Below, piece by piece: positions 42,729 through 52,878 of a stretch of DNA of 64,000 nt. The position numbers and the translations under genes were made by a program. Source of the DNA: Hoylesella saccharolytica JCM 17484 (GTDB lineage: Bacteria; Bacteroidota; Bacteroidia; Bacteroidales; Bacteroidaceae); the NCBI RefSeq assembly GCF_000614205.1, contig NZ_BAKN01000001.1:1-64000 (forward strand), given 5' to 3'. How positions within the stretch are numbered: position 1 is the first letter of the stretch; each line of letters begins with the position of its first letter. The notes below the pieces were generated by a model. That model saw only the letters and a list, made by a program, of their open reading frames with translations. It had not been told where the DNA came from and ran no database searches.

Positions 42729-43519
42729 TGACCGAATACAGCCATTTCAATATCGTTTATCGTCTACAAAGATGGATGGATAGCGTTCCGGGACAAACCT
42801 TTTTGAATTATGCTTACAGCTGGGGAGCAGCGATTGTGATTCTTGGAACATTGTTTAAGCTCACTCATTTACCGGGAGCCAACCTCATGCTCTTCTTAGG
42901 TATGGGCACAGAGGTTGTTGTTTTCTTCCTCTCAGCATTCGATCGGCCCTTTGATAAAACTGCCGACGGGCGCGATATTCCTACTCATGTAACAGAGGAA
43001 TACCTTGAAGGAGGGGATGTTGGTACAGCTAAAACAGTATCGACAACGCAAAAAGTGCAAGCTGTAAAGCATTCGGCACAACCGATAGCTATGGTTTCAG
43101 AGGCTCGCAACGATGCTGATGCACCTGCTCAAACGGTTCAATCGGCTCCGGCAGGTGGTCAACCTTCGGGTGAAAACACATCAAATGTCGGCCCAATATG
43201 GGCAGATGCGGAGGTGGCAGAAGCTACAAACCGTTACATCGAAGAGCTAAAGAAGCTCACAGAAACGCTTGAAAAGGTGAGCGAACAAAGTTCTCGACTA
43301 ACCCGAGACAGTGAAGAGATGGAGAATTTAAACCGCACACTTACCGGTATAACAAAGGTTTACGAGATGCAACTCAAAGGAGCCAGTCAGCAAATTGGTA
43401 CCATTGACCAAATTAATGACCAGACTAAGAAGATGGCTCAACAAATAGAACAGCTTAATACGATATATGCTCGTATGATAGAAGCAATGACTGTGAATAT
43501 GAAAATGCAAAATCCGTAA
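42728..43519 (+). CDS. gldL: Type IX secretion motor protein GldL/PorL
   Basis: A 263-residue inner-membrane protein. Two membrane helices (about 30-48 and 52-71) contain the conserved charged residues His47 and Glu62 (GTEVVVFF), which in GldL form the proton path. A long cytoplasmic coiled-coil region follows (about 155-263). With GldM it makes the proton-driven motor that powers secretion and, in gliding species, motility. Confidence 0.95.
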   Translation: MTEYSHFNIVYRLQRWMDSVPGQTFLNYAYSWGAAIVILGTLFKLTHLPGANLMLFLGMGTEVVVFFLSAFDRPFDKTADGRDIPTHVTEEYLEGGDVGTAKTVSTTQKVQAVKHSAQPIAMVSEARNDADAPAQTVQSAPAGGQPSGENTSNVGPIWADAEVAEATNRYIEELKKLTETLEKVSEQSSRLTRDSEEMENLNRTLTGITKVYEMQLKGASQQIGTIDQINDQTKKMAQQIEQLNTIYARMIEAMTVNMKMQNP

Positions 43520-43543
43520 CCCCGAAGCATATCCGATACCCAC

Positions 43544-45100
43544 ATGGCAATAAAGAAACGACCCCTATCGCCACGTCAGAAGATGATCAATCTGATGTAT
43601 GTCGTGCTGATGGCGATGCTCGCACTCAACGTCTCTAACGAGGTATTGGAGGGCTTTTCGGTTGTGGAAGACAGCTTAAACCGCACTACCGACAACTCGG
43701 CAAAAGAGAATAGAACGCTCTATGACTTGTTTAATGCGCAGATGAAGACTAATCCCGACAAGGTGAAAGCGTGGTTTGAGAAGGCGGTTCGTGTCAAAGC
43801 GGCCAGCGATTCGCTATATAACTTTGCTCAACAGTTGAAAGAAGCCATTGTAAAAGAGGCTGATGGAAAGGACGGAGATGTAAAGAACATAAAGAATAAG
43901 GAAGACTTAGAGGCGGCCAGTTATGTGATGTTGGCTCCCGGAACGGGAAAAGGCAGCAGGCTTTTTGATGCCGTTAATAACTATCGCAACTATATATTGA
44001 GTTTGATAACCAATGCCGACCAACGCGAAATTATATCCGGAAACCTCTCGACAGCTGTTCCGAAGAGTGCTCGCTCGCTGGGTAAAAACTGGCAAGAATA
44101 TATGTTTGAGGATATGCCCGTTGCTGCGGCAGTAACGCTTTTAACAAAGTTGCAGAGTGATATTCGCTATGCAGAGGGCGAGGTTTTACATACGTTGGTA
44201 TCCAACATCGATGTAAAGGATATTCGGGTTAACAAGTTAGACGCGTTCGTTATTCCCGAAAAGACCACCCTTTATCCCGGTGAAACCTTCTCTGCAAGCA
44301 TTGTTATGGCGGCTGTTGACACAACTCAACAACCCGAAATATACATCAATGGAACCCGTATTAACACCCGCAACGGTACTTATTCATTTACTGCAGGTGG
44401 CATCGGAGAACATTCTTTCGGCGGATATATCACTATGCGTAACGGCTCGGGCGAACTTCTACGACGCAACTTCTTACAAAAGTATGAGGTTGTATCGGTT
44501 CCAACGGCCGCAACAGTTGCTGCAGATCTGATGAATGTGTTATATGCGGGCTACTCAAACCCAATGAGTGTGAGTGTATCGGGCATTCCTCAGAATGCCA
44601 TTCGCATGTCGATGACGGGTGGAACGCTTACCAATAAGGGCAACGGACACTATATTGCTGTGCCCTCAACGATAGGTAAAGACGTTACATTCAGCATCAC
44701 TGCCAACGACAAAGGTAAGACAAGGTCGTTGGGACAAGCTGTTTTCTACGTGCGAAAGTTACCCGATCCCACTGCATATCTGTCGCTTGGAACCGATCGT
44801 TTCAAAGGTGGCGGACTGGCAAAAGCATCATTGATGAGCGTATCGGGGGTACAAGCAGCCATCGACGACGGTATTCTTGACATACAATTTAGGGTTACAG
44901 GCTTTGAAACAGTATTCTTTGACAATATGGGAAATGCTGTTCCAATGGCCTCTTCAGGCAATCAATTCTCCGAGAAACAGCGTGATGCATTCCGCAAGCT
45001 CTCGCGAAGCAGACGCTTTTATATCAGCAATGTTACTGCTATTGGGCCTGACGGACTGACCCGAAAACTACCTGCTGCGATGGAAATCATCGTAAAATAA
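43544..45100 (+). CDS. gldM: Type IX secretion motor protein GldM/PorM
   Basis: A 518-residue protein starting MAIKKRPLSPRQKMINLMY with one membrane helix (about 17-36) and a long periplasmic part of four domains that spans the periplasm to the GldK/GldN ring. Tracts such as VLMAMLALNVSNEVLEGF are highly characteristic. Intact length for the family. Starts 24 bp after gldL. Confidence 0.95.
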   Translation: MAIKKRPLSPRQKMINLMYVVLMAMLALNVSNEVLEGFSVVEDSLNRTTDNSAKENRTLYDLFNAQMKTNPDKVKAWFEKAVRVKAASDSLYNFAQQLKEAIVKEADGKDGDVKNIKNKEDLEAASYVMLAPGTGKGSRLFDAVNNYRNYILSLITNADQREIISGNLSTAVPKSARSLGKNWQEYMFEDMPVAAAVTLLTKLQSDIRYAEGEVLHTLVSNIDVKDIRVNKLDAFVIPEKTTLYPGETFSASIVMAAVDTTQQPEIYINGTRINTRNGTYSFTAGGIGEHSFGGYITMRNGSGELLRRNFLQKYEVVSVPTAATVAADLMNVLYAGYSNPMSVSVSGIPQNAIRMSMTGGTLTNKGNGHYIAVPSTIGKDVTFSITANDKGKTRSLGQAVFYVRKLPDPTAYLSLGTDRFKGGGLAKASLMSVSGVQAAIDDGILDIQFRVTGFETVFFDNMGNAVPMASSGNQFSEKQRDAFRKLSRSRRFYISNVTAIGPDGLTRKLPAAMEIIVK

Positions 45101-45197
45101 GTTGAAAATGGGTCGGTACAGACCCGAAAAGTTCATCAAACCAATGCTTACGCATTAAAAAGTGCAGAAACTTAATTATTTAGAAATCCAATCCATT

Positions 45198-46226
45198 ATG
45201 CTTCGATACTTATTTATATTAATTATATCATGTAGCGTAACCTCGCTCTTTGCGCAGCCCAAAGCACGCAGACAGCAGCAACAACAAGCCTCAACATCCA
45301 GTAGAGACCATCTAACCACACGTGCACGCATCTCTTTTCCGGTGGAAAATAAGATGAGTGAAGATGTTGTTTGGCGTCGCGATATCTATCGTGAGTTGGA
45401 TTTAAACAACGAGGCTAATGCGGGTTTGTACTATCCGGTAGAACCTATTGGGGGGCAAATGAACCTCTTTACCTATATTTTTAAGCTGATGATGACCGGT
45501 CAGATACGGGTTTACGAATATCGCTTGGATGGAAATGAGAGTTTTGAAGACTCTGCCCGCGTCAAGCCCAAGGCGTTTTTAGACAATTACCACATATTTT
45601 ACGAACGCAAAGACGGACGCATACGCATTGATAATAGCGATATTCCTTCGCGCGAGGTCACTGCTTACTACCTCAAAGAGAGCGCCTATTACGACCAGTC
45701 TACAGCTACTTTCCATACCAAAGTGTTGGCTCTCTGTCCTATAATGAAACGTCAAGACGACTTCGGAGATGGTGCTACGACTTATCCTCTCTTTTGGATT
45801 AGGTACGACGATTTGGCTCCTTTCCTTGCCAAACAAACCATTATGACCAGCAATCTCAACAATGCGGCCACCATGAGTATAGCCGATTTCTTTACGTTGA
45901 ACAAGTATCGGGGTAAGATTTATAAAACAACCAATATGCTGGGACTTACACTTGCCCAGTATTGCAAAAACGATTCGGCTATCGGAAAAGAGCAAAAGCG
46001 CATTGAAGACGAAATCATTGCGTTTGAAAAAAATATGTGGGGACAAAACCAACGCAAAGAACAAACGGACAGTATTGCCCCCGTTGCGGATACCAAAGAG
46101 GCAAAGAAACCCGCTGCAACCAATCGCCGCAGCAGTGCTACAGTAACCAATCGTCGCACAAAAACCGCTTCTTCAAGCTCTACATCCGCAGTTCCCCGAG
46201 TAACAGTACGCCGACAACGGCATTAA
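45198..46226 (+). CDS. gldN: Type IX secretion protein GldN/PorN
   Basis: A 342-residue exported protein. ATG 45198 is chosen since the signal peptide (ending VTSLFA, then Gln-Pro) starts there; a GTG 36 bp upstream opens the frame but lies outside it. The GldN core includes VVWRRDIYRELDLN and PLFWIRYDDLAPFL. A Gln-rich stretch follows the signal, and a basic Ser/Thr/Arg-rich tail (about residues 305-342) extends the C-terminus. It binds GldK in the periplasmic ring. Confidence 0.92.
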   Translation: MLRYLFILIISCSVTSLFAQPKARRQQQQQASTSSRDHLTTRARISFPVENKMSEDVVWRRDIYRELDLNNEANAGLYYPVEPIGGQMNLFTYIFKLMMTGQIRVYEYRLDGNESFEDSARVKPKAFLDNYHIFYERKDGRIRIDNSDIPSREVTAYYLKESAYYDQSTATFHTKVLALCPIMKRQDDFGDGATTYPLFWIRYDDLAPFLAKQTIMTSNLNNAATMSIADFFTLNKYRGKIYKTTNMLGLTLAQYCKNDSAIGKEQKRIEDEIIAFEKNMWGQNQRKEQTDSIAPVADTKEAKKPAATNRRSSATVTNRRTKTASSSSTSAVPRVTVRRQRH

Positions 46227-46298
46227 GAATAGCAGGTATAGCCTGCCGACAGCGGTCGCAGTAGCCTGTATTTTGTTTAATTTCAAAATTATTACTGT

Positions 46299-46910
46299 AT
46301 GAAAAAGATTTTTAAACTGGCTGTATTAGCCGCTGCAATGGCATTCTCGGCGAATGCCGGCGCACAGTTGAGGCTTGGTGTAAAAGGCGGTTTAAACGTT
46401 ACCAACTTCAAACTTAGCAGTGAAATGTTTAAGACTGAGAACCGAACGGGGTACTTTATCGGTCCCACAATCAAGCTCACCATGCCCGTTATTGGTATCG
46501 GATTTGATGCTGCCGCCTTGTACGATAAGCGCGAGGCAAAGGTAGAAGCGAACGGCACCAGTGCTAGTGGAACCATCAGGCAAGAGCAAATTGTGTTCCC
46601 TATCAATGCCCGTTACGCCATCGGATTAGGCGAATCGGCTGACATTTTCGTGTTTGCAGGTCCGCAATTCGGCTTTAACATCGGCAGCAAAGACAAAGAT
46701 TTGATTAAGGGTGTAGCCGACTGGCGACTCCAATCATCTAATTTCAGTGTCAACTTAGGCTTCGGAGCCACTCTGCTTAAGCATTTGCAGCTCTCTGCCA
46801 ATTATAACATTATCTGCGGAAAAACGGGTGATGTAACAGTAGAGGGCGTGAAGAAGAGCTATGAAGGCAGTAATAACGCCTGGCAAATCTCTGCCGCCTA
46901 TTACTTCTAA
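46299..46910 (+). CDS. Outer-membrane beta-barrel protein (PorT-like/OmpW-like)
   Basis: A 203-residue small barrel. The signal peptide ends NAGA with Gln next; GVKGGLNVTNFKLS and the C-terminal SAAYYF (aromatic terminus for barrel insertion) are typical. It follows gldN by 72 bp on the same strand and precedes a terminator, so it may belong to the type IX operon. Function not shown; it is not a confident PorT. Confidence 0.85.
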   Translation: MKKIFKLAVLAAAMAFSANAGAQLRLGVKGGLNVTNFKLSSEMFKTENRTGYFIGPTIKLTMPVIGIGFDAAALYDKREAKVEANGTSASGTIRQEQIVFPINARYAIGLGESADIFVFAGPQFGFNIGSKDKDLIKGVADWRLQSSNFSVNLGFGATLLKHLQLSANYNIICGKTGDVTVEGVKKSYEGSNNAWQISAAYYF

Positions 46911-46931
46911 GTTATCACTTTTAATCGTTTC

Positions 46932-46959
46932 AGAATGGAGGCATCATCGTCTCCATTCT
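46932..46959 (+). terminator. Terminator of the type IX secretion operon
   Basis: AGAATGGAG (46932-46940) with CTCCATTCT (46951-46959), followed by TTTATTTTC. Confidence 0.85.
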
Positions 46960-46994
46960 TTTATTTTCTCATCATCAAATAACTTTTAAACCGT

Positions 46995-47611
46995 ATGCTC
47001 AAAAATATTATCTTCGATTTCGGCGCTGTTCTCATCGACTGGAACCCGCATTACCTTTACGATACCTATTTCGGCGATGCCGAAAAAAGTACTTGGTTTC
47101 TGAACAACATCTGCCAATCCGAATGGAATGCACAAATGGATGCCGGCAAAACTTTTGCACAAGGCATTGCCGAACTTACACAACAGCATCCTGAATGGAC
47201 TGAAGCCATTGCAGTATATCGCAGTCGATGGATTGAAATGATTGGTGGAGAAATACCCGGAATGAGTGTCTTGCTCGACGATTTGAGCACGTGCTGAAGC
47301 TTTATGGTCTTTCCAACTGGGCTGCCGAAACTTTCGATGAGGTAGAAAGCAAGTATGACATCTTTAAAAAGCTCGACGGAATGGTTATTTCTGGTCGTGA
47401 AAAGATGGCTAAGCCCAACGCAGAGATCTATCACCGGCTGCTTCAGCGCTACAATCTAAACCCTTCTGAATGTGTATTTGTTGATGATTCGGAGGCGAAT
47501 ATCAAAGGAGGAGAGGCTTGTGGCATAGCCGTTATCCGCTTTGAGAATGCAGAACAAGTCCGCCAAGCTCTGTTTCGGCTACTTGAAAACGCACCTCACA
47601 ATCTTCTCTAA
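46995..47611 (+). CDS. HAD-family phosphatase, frameshifted
   Basis: A HAD-like hydrolase of about 205 residues after repair. Motif I is FDFGAVLID (near residues 7-15), the cap follows, then LYGLSNWAAE (motif II) and KMAKPNAEIY (motif III Lys), and FVDDSEANI (motif IV). The frames change at about 47285, where GATTTGAGCACG should read GATTTGGAGCACG, giving DDLEHVLKLYGLSN. Substrate unknown; probably a small phosphorylated metabolite. Confidence 0.85.
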
Positions 47612-47648
47612 TGCAAAACTAAAGGGTTATGGAGGATGAAGAATTACA

Positions 47649-47810
47649 CCAGTTCGGTATAAGTAATCTCCTCTCTTTCTCCCCTTTGCAAGGGGAGAGG
47701 TATGCTACATATCTACTCAAAAGATTATATTGAGAGAGAGTTCAATAATTGTAAAGGAGAAACTCAGTACATTCGAATAAAGGGATAGGTGTACTACATT
47801 ACTTGCTTTG
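47649..47810 (+). repeat. Dispersed T repeat, copy Tb
   Basis: Full copy with the CTCCCCTT/AAGGGGAG hairpin and the ATAAAGGGATAGGTGTACTA end. It lies 90 bp before R5. Confidence 0.75.
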
Positions 47811-47898
47811 CAGATAAATGGTGAAGGGAAAATGTTGAGAGATGATGTGTTTACAAGTCTTCTGCTCGCTACTTTCTCCCTATTTTACTTTCTCCACC

Positions 47899-48319
47899 TA
47901 CTTTCAAATTGTTACTTTTTTAACGTTTAAGAACACTTTTGGTTTTCTCTTTCCGTTACAATTCGCTTTTCCAATCTAGAGAAAAACTTTCGTTTATTTG
48001 GTCAAAGATGAGCATTGAAAATGTAAAAGCACAAGTTTTGAGTTGCAAAAGCATAGCTTTTAGCATACAAAACATCATCTTTTAGAGGATAAAACCTATG
48101 CTTTTACACCCCGAAAAACACGGTTTTAGGGCGTTTTAAAAGAGTAAAAAGGAGATAAAATTTATCTAGAAATACACAAATAATTAATAATCAATGCTAT
48201 ACACAATCGTAAAATCCTTACGTTTTTACGAACCAAAAACAAGTTGGATGATTTCGTTGACACTCTCGCGAGATACCTTCCGATTTCTAGACAAGGCAAA
48301 AAGTAACAATTTGTAAGTA
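47899..48319 (-). repeat. Dispersed element R, copy R5
   Basis: Full inverted copy. Dyads are in the normal order when read on the minus strand. It ends 12 bp before the stop of the small minus-strand ORF at 48331. Confidence 0.83.
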
Positions 48320-48330
48320 GGCGGGGATGG

Positions 48331-48585
48331 TTAAGTTCCTGTAAAAAAGGAGCCAATGAGATGGAGTTCTTCCTCTCTTTCACTGATCGGAAGAATCAGA
48401 AAAATAAGGAGCAAAATCATAATGGCAAGAATAATGAGAGGCCCTTTTATCCCATCTTTATCGCGGTTTTTAATTCTCTTGACGAGGGCAACTACCAAAG
48501 TGCCCATTCGTATCGTAGTGTAAATAAGAACAGCGTACCTTAACAAAATGCCGAGAACGATAAAAATATTGAATAATAGCAGCAT
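48331..48585 (-). CDS. Small membrane protein, unknown function
   Basis: An 84-residue protein with two hydrophobic stretches (about 2-35 and 48-68), a basic linker (VKRIKNRDKDGIKG) and an acidic tail (SEREEELH). Composition and topology are plausible for a real small membrane protein. No family recognised; its 3' end abuts R5. Confidence 0.45.
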   Translation of the reverse strand: MLLLFNIFIVLGILLRYAVLIYTTIRMGTLVVALVKRIKNRDKDGIKGPLIILAIMILLLIFLILPISEREEELHLIGSFFTGT

Positions 48586-48862
48586 GTCTTATTATAATTT
48601 AAAAGTGCGATTGCTTAAAACGGTGTTGCAATAATACGCACAATTATCCGGATTGAAGTTACAATAGGGTTTTAATCGTCAGGTTGTTATAGTAAATTAA
48701 CAAGATGAAGAAAAATCTTCCTTACATTCATTACGCCAGTTCGCGATAAGAAATAATGCCCATTGCGCATATTAACTTATTTCCGAATGCGCTTTTTAAC
48801 CTTTTTCATGCTATCTGCTGACAGGTACATCCCCTTCTAACTTCCCCCGGAATAAATGTGAA

Positions 48863-48982
48863 AGGGTATTTCCTGGATGAAGGATGAAGGAATAAGGATG
48901 AAAGTTTATATGTCTTTCCGTCTCCTGCCACCTACTTCAACCTACTATACCCTACCTTACCTACCCAAGTAAAAGTGAAAAG
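48863..48982 (-). repeat. S repeat, copy S5
   Basis: A single inverted S unit, from AGGGTATTTCCTGGATGAAG to AAGTAAAAGTGAAAAGG. Between 48586 and 48862 nothing else was recognised. Confidence 0.7.
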
Positions 48983-49022
48983 GTGAAAAAGTGAAAGAAT
49001 GCAGACACCATATAAAAAGTAA

Positions 49023-49185
49023 AAAACAAGTAATGTTGTAGACCTATCCCTTTATTGGAATGTGTTGAGTTTCTCCTTTACAACTATTGAGTTCTCTCTT
49101 GATATAAGCTTTCGAGTGGTTATGTAGCACACCTCTCCCCTTGGAAAGAGGAGAAAGAGAGGGGATTACTTATACCGAACTGACG
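49023..49185 (-). repeat. Dispersed T repeat, copy Tc
   Basis: Inverted full copy beside S5. It has AACTATTGAGTTCTCTCTTG and ends TTATACCGAACTGACG. The unit matches Ta more closely than Tb. Confidence 0.72.
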
Positions 49186-49328
49186 TATTCATTATATGTA
49201 AACCGATTGAAAATTTAGTATACAAGCGCTCTCGTTAACCCCTGAAACAGATGCCGAAGAACACGTCGGCAGAATGATGTGGATAATAGTTTCACTCTTG
49301 TTTTCTTGGCTCTTTTGCACAAAAGGCT

Positions 49329-49336
49329 TACTTTTG
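49329..49336 (+). promoter_or_regulatory. -7 box of fabI
   Basis: TACTTTTG fits TAnnTTTG, 26 bp before the fabI start. Confidence 0.5.
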
Positions 49337-49361
49337 CAGTGAATTTTTATACGAAAAAAAT

Positions 49362-50219
49362 ATGTCATACAATTTATTAAAAGGCAAACGCGGTATTATT
49401 TTCGGAGCTCTGAACGATATGTCGATTGCTTGGAAAGTAGCTGAACGTTGTGCCGAAGAAGGTGCAAGCATTGTGCTGAGCAATACAGAGATGGCACTGC
49501 GAATGGGAGAACTTGACGCATTGGCCAAGAAAATTAATGCGCCGGTGATTGCTGCCGATGCTACAAATTATGAAGATTTGGAGAATGTTTTTGTGAAATC
49601 GCAAGAACTTTTAGGCGGAAAGATAGACTTTGTGCTGCACTCTATCGGCATGAGTCCTAACGTAAGAAAACGCCGCACTTATGATGATTTAGACTATAAC
49701 TGGCTTAATAAAACGCTGGATATTTCGGCCATCTCTTTTCATAAAATGCTGCAGGCTGCCAAAAAGGTAGATGCAATAGCCGAATATGGCTCGGTTGTGG
49801 CTCTAACTTACATCGCTTCGCACCGCACTTTCTTTGGTTATAACGACATGGCAGATGCCAAGAGCCTCTTGGAAAGCATTGCGCGCAGTTTCGGTTATAT
49901 CTACGGACGCGAGAAAAATGTACGTATCAACACCATTTCGCAATCGCCTACGCCCACAACGGCAGGTAAAGGAATCAAGGATATCGATAATATGATGGAC
50001 TTTGCCGATAAGATGTCGCCGCTGGGCAATGCTTCTGCGCAAGATTGTGCGGACTATTGTGTAACGCTTTTCAGCGACTTAACGCGTAAGGTTACAATGC
50101 AAACGCTGTTCCACGATGGTGGTTTCTCGAACATGGGTATGAGTTTACGCGCCATGAACCAATACAGTAAGGACCTTGCACCTTACGAAGATGAAAACGG
50201 AAAGATTATCTACGGATAA
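49362..50219 (+). CDS. fabI: Enoyl-[acyl-carrier-protein] reductase
   Basis: A 285-residue short-chain dehydrogenase that performs the last reduction in each fatty-acid elongation cycle with NADH. LLKGKRGIIFGALNDMSIAW is the cofactor loop, HSIGMSP the middle strand, and YNDMADAK (Tyr-x6-Lys) the catalytic pair, followed by NTISQSPTPTTAGKGI. Monocistronic with a promoter and a strong terminator. Confidence 0.95.
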   Translation: MSYNLLKGKRGIIFGALNDMSIAWKVAERCAEEGASIVLSNTEMALRMGELDALAKKINAPVIAADATNYEDLENVFVKSQELLGGKIDFVLHSIGMSPNVRKRRTYDDLDYNWLNKTLDISAISFHKMLQAAKKVDAIAEYGSVVALTYIASHRTFFGYNDMADAKSLLESIARSFGYIYGREKNVRINTISQSPTPTTAGKGIKDIDNMMDFADKMSPLGNASAQDCADYCVTLFSDLTRKVTMQTLFHDGGFSNMGMSLRAMNQYSKDLAPYEDENGKIIYG

Positions 50220-50255
50220 ACCGAAAATCGTAAGTCGGCAGACTTCTCTTATCAG

Positions 50256-50289
50256 TCGTACCATCTATATATATAAATAGGTGGTACGA
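50256..50289 (+). terminator. Terminator of fabI
   Basis: TCGTACCATCTA (50256-50267) pairs with TAGGTGGTACGA (50278-50289), followed by TTATTTTTTAT. Confidence 0.88.
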
Positions 50290-50499
50290 TTATTTTTTAT
50301 CGTTTACCGTTTGGCAAACCATTGCTATTCAGAAAACTCTTTTTAACCTGTACTTATGCAGCGCATATTGGCCGGTATCACTGCAATGATATATAGCGAA
50401 CCCTTTGAACTTACGGTACATTAACAAGTTTAAAATGTCAAAAAGAGATCGTATTTTTTAAGTTCTCATAATGTTAGTAGGCTAAAAGCTTTATTGGAA

Positions 50500-50527
50500 G
50501 ATGGCGAGATTGTACAATCTCGCCATC
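50500..50527. repeat. 28-bp perfect palindrome with no loop
   Basis: The half-site GATGGCGAGATTGT is followed at once by its reverse complement, giving a TTGTACAA centre. It lies 280 bp past fabI and 160 bp before the next gene, with no T tract. It could be a cruciform, a protein-binding site or a processed RNA hairpin. Confidence 0.6.
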
Positions 50528-50656
50528 ATTACTTAAAGGCTGAGAGAGCTGCTTTCTACTTTTTCATCTTTAACCCACCTGCTTTCCTCTACCTTATTAT
50601 CCTTCACTTTTATTTTTTAACTCAACTTTCTTCCCTTATTATTCGTCATTTCTTTG

Positions 50657-50664
50657 TACATTTG
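50657..50664 (+). promoter_or_regulatory. -7 box before the HhH/barrel gene
   Basis: TACATTTG lies 25 bp before ATG 50689. Because it lies inside a longer upstream reading frame, it favours the 50689 start. Confidence 0.45.
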
Positions 50665-50688
50665 CTTGATCTTTTTTACCACACAGCC

Positions 50689-52683
50689 ATGTTAAAACTG
50701 CCGCTTTTTATCTTATTATGCCTTTTATATGCCTCAAATGCCTGCGCACAAGATGTAAATGATTGGGTGGAGAATTATGAAATACACGATGAGATGACCG
50801 ATATAGAGAGGGGAGAAGAGAACAGCGAAGACCCTGTTTTGGCCGAATTACAGGCGCATCCACTAAACTTAAACACCGCTACACGCGAAGATTTAGAGCG
50901 TATTCCTTTTCTTACACCTCGGCAAATAGAGGATATTTGTGATTATCTTTACCATTATGCGCCCATGAAAACAACCGCCGAGCTGGCGTTAATTACCTCG
51001 ATAGACTTTTCTACTCGTCGTTTACTGGAACGTTTTGTCTATGTTGACGAACGTCAGGAGCCGCATTTTCCATCGCTGAACCGACTGCTTGAATATGGCA
51101 AACACGAGGTGGTGGCTATGCTCAAGGTGCCGTTTTATACACGCAAAGGCGATAGAAAAGGGTTCTTAGGCTATGGTTTGAAACACTGGATACGCTACGA
51201 TTTCCATTATTCCGACTATCTGCGGGCGGGCTTTGTGGGGTCGCAAGATGCCGGAGAACCCTTTTTTGCCCACCGTAACAAGTGGGGATACGATTATTAT
51301 TCGGCTTATTTGCTTGTGCGAAAGATGGGGTGTTTGAAGGCTTTGGCTGTAGGTAGGTATCGCGTGCGATTGGGAATGGGACTGGTTATTAACAACGATT
51401 ACGGGTTTGGAAAGCAAATGATGTTGGGGGCTTTGGGGCGCACCGCAAGTCAAATTCGCGCGCATTCGTCGCGTTCGGAGGGTAATTATTTGCAGGGAAC
51501 GGCAGCTACCGTGAGCCTTTCAAAGGGCATTGAGCTAACGGGATTTGTGTCTTATCGCTACGTTGACGCAACACTTACCCCCGACAACAAGGCTGTTCGT
51601 ACCCTGCTTACAACGGGTTATCACCGCACACAGGCAGAAATGAACAAGAAACACAACGTCGGCGAGTGGTTGTCGGGTGGTCATATCAACTGGTTTTATC
51701 AAGGTATTCACTTGGGGGTGACGGGACTTTATGCCGAACTGGATAAGCCGTTACAACCCGATTTTAGTAAAATTTACCGGCGATATGATGCGCAAGGGCG
51801 CAGGTTTTATCATTTTAGTGCCGATTACGGCTATATAAACGCCCGGCTGACACTAAACGGAGAGACGGCAACCGACCGTAACGGAGCACTTGCTACCATC
51901 AATACGGCAAGCTGGCAACTCAATTCGCGACTGTCGTTTACCGTGCTGCAACGTTTTTATTCGTATAAATATGTGTCGTTGTTTGCCCGCAGTTTCAGCG
52001 ATGCAGGCCGTGTTCACAACGAAAGCGGTGTGTATGTGGGTGCCCGATGGAGCCCTTTCAGCAGGCTTTTGCTCACAGCTTATGCCGACTACGCATACTT
52101 TCCACATCCCCGTTATCGGTGTTCAGCCCCCTCGCGGTCCAGCGATTATCTGCTTTCGGCTGCTTACACTGCTCAAAAAATCACGCTTTCGGGCCGCTAT
52201 CGCCTGCGTTTACGACAACAGGATGCAGCAAAAGGCGGACCGTTAATTGATAAAACAGAACATCGCGGGCGGCTTTCGGTAGGCTATGCCAGCCCTTTCG
52301 GGTATGCCGCTTTGCGTGCCGATGCCGCCTATAACTTGTCTACCAAACGCAGTTGGGGCTGGATGCTTACTGCCAATGGCGGTTACACGCATCGCCAAGT
52401 GGCTTTCAGCGGCAACATCGGCTACTTTCATACCACCGATTTTGACAGCCGTCTTTATATATACGAACGCGATATGCGGTATCATTTCACGTTTCCGGCT
52501 TTCTTCGGACAAGGTATTCGGGGCGCTTTAATGCTTCGGTGCGACATGGGCAAACATCTCCGGCTAATGGGAAAACTGGCTTCTACCAAATATTTTGACC
52601 GCAATAAAATTGGATCTTCGTATAACCAAATAGCCCAAAGCGTGCAAACGGATATGAGCCTGCAAATGATTTGGAAGTTCTAA
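50689..52683 (+). CDS. Exported helix-hairpin-helix plus beta-barrel protein
   Basis: A 664-residue protein. ATG 50689 opens with a signal peptide (ending SNACA, then Gln-Asp); an in-frame start 195 bp upstream would bury it. An HhH-like segment (HPLNLNTATREDLERIPFL, about residues 50-75) and a second possible one (ELALITSIDFS) lead into about 500 residues of alternating polar/aromatic strands typical of an outer-membrane barrel. Similar two-part proteins are common in Bacteroidetes, but no function is established. Confidence 0.8.
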   Translation: MLKLPLFILLCLLYASNACAQDVNDWVENYEIHDEMTDIERGEENSEDPVLAELQAHPLNLNTATREDLERIPFLTPRQIEDICDYLYHYAPMKTTAELALITSIDFSTRRLLERFVYVDERQEPHFPSLNRLLEYGKHEVVAMLKVPFYTRKGDRKGFLGYGLKHWIRYDFHYSDYLRAGFVGSQDAGEPFFAHRNKWGYDYYSAYLLVRKMGCLKALAVGRYRVRLGMGLVINNDYGFGKQMMLGALGRTASQIRAHSSRSEGNYLQGTAATVSLSKGIELTGFVSYRYVDATLTPDNKAVRTLLTTGYHRTQAEMNKKHNVGEWLSGGHINWFYQGIHLGVTGLYAELDKPLQPDFSKIYRRYDAQGRRFYHFSADYGYINARLTLNGETATDRNGALATINTASWQLNSRLSFTVLQRFYSYKYVSLFARSFSDAGRVHNESGVYVGARWSPFSRLLLTAYADYAYFPHPRYRCSAPSRSSDYLLSAAYTAQKITLSGRYRLRLRQQDAAKGGPLIDKTEHRGRLSVGYASPFGYAALRADAAYNLSTKRSWGWMLTANGGYTHRQVAFSGNIGYFHTTDFDSRLYIYERDMRYHFTFPAFFGQGIRGALMLRCDMGKHLRLMGKLASTKYFDRNKIGSSYNQIAQSVQTDMSLQMIWKF

Positions 52684-52878
52684 CAACTGCTTTTAGTCTA
52701 TATTGACAATGATTTCTGCACAACATAAACGCAGAAAAGCCGTTACTACTCACTCTTTTTCAAGGCAAAAGAAATCCCCCGTTCGCTACCTTTGACGGGC
52801 AAACAGGGGGAGAAAAATAAAAGGTGAAAGAGTGAAAAAATTACGTATAAGTCGTTTATGCGAATTAACGAACCGCAG

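Noticed and set aside
50494..50688. N-terminal extension of the HhH/barrel protein
   Set aside because: It would contain the 28-bp palindrome and the promoter and would bury the signal peptide starting at 50689.
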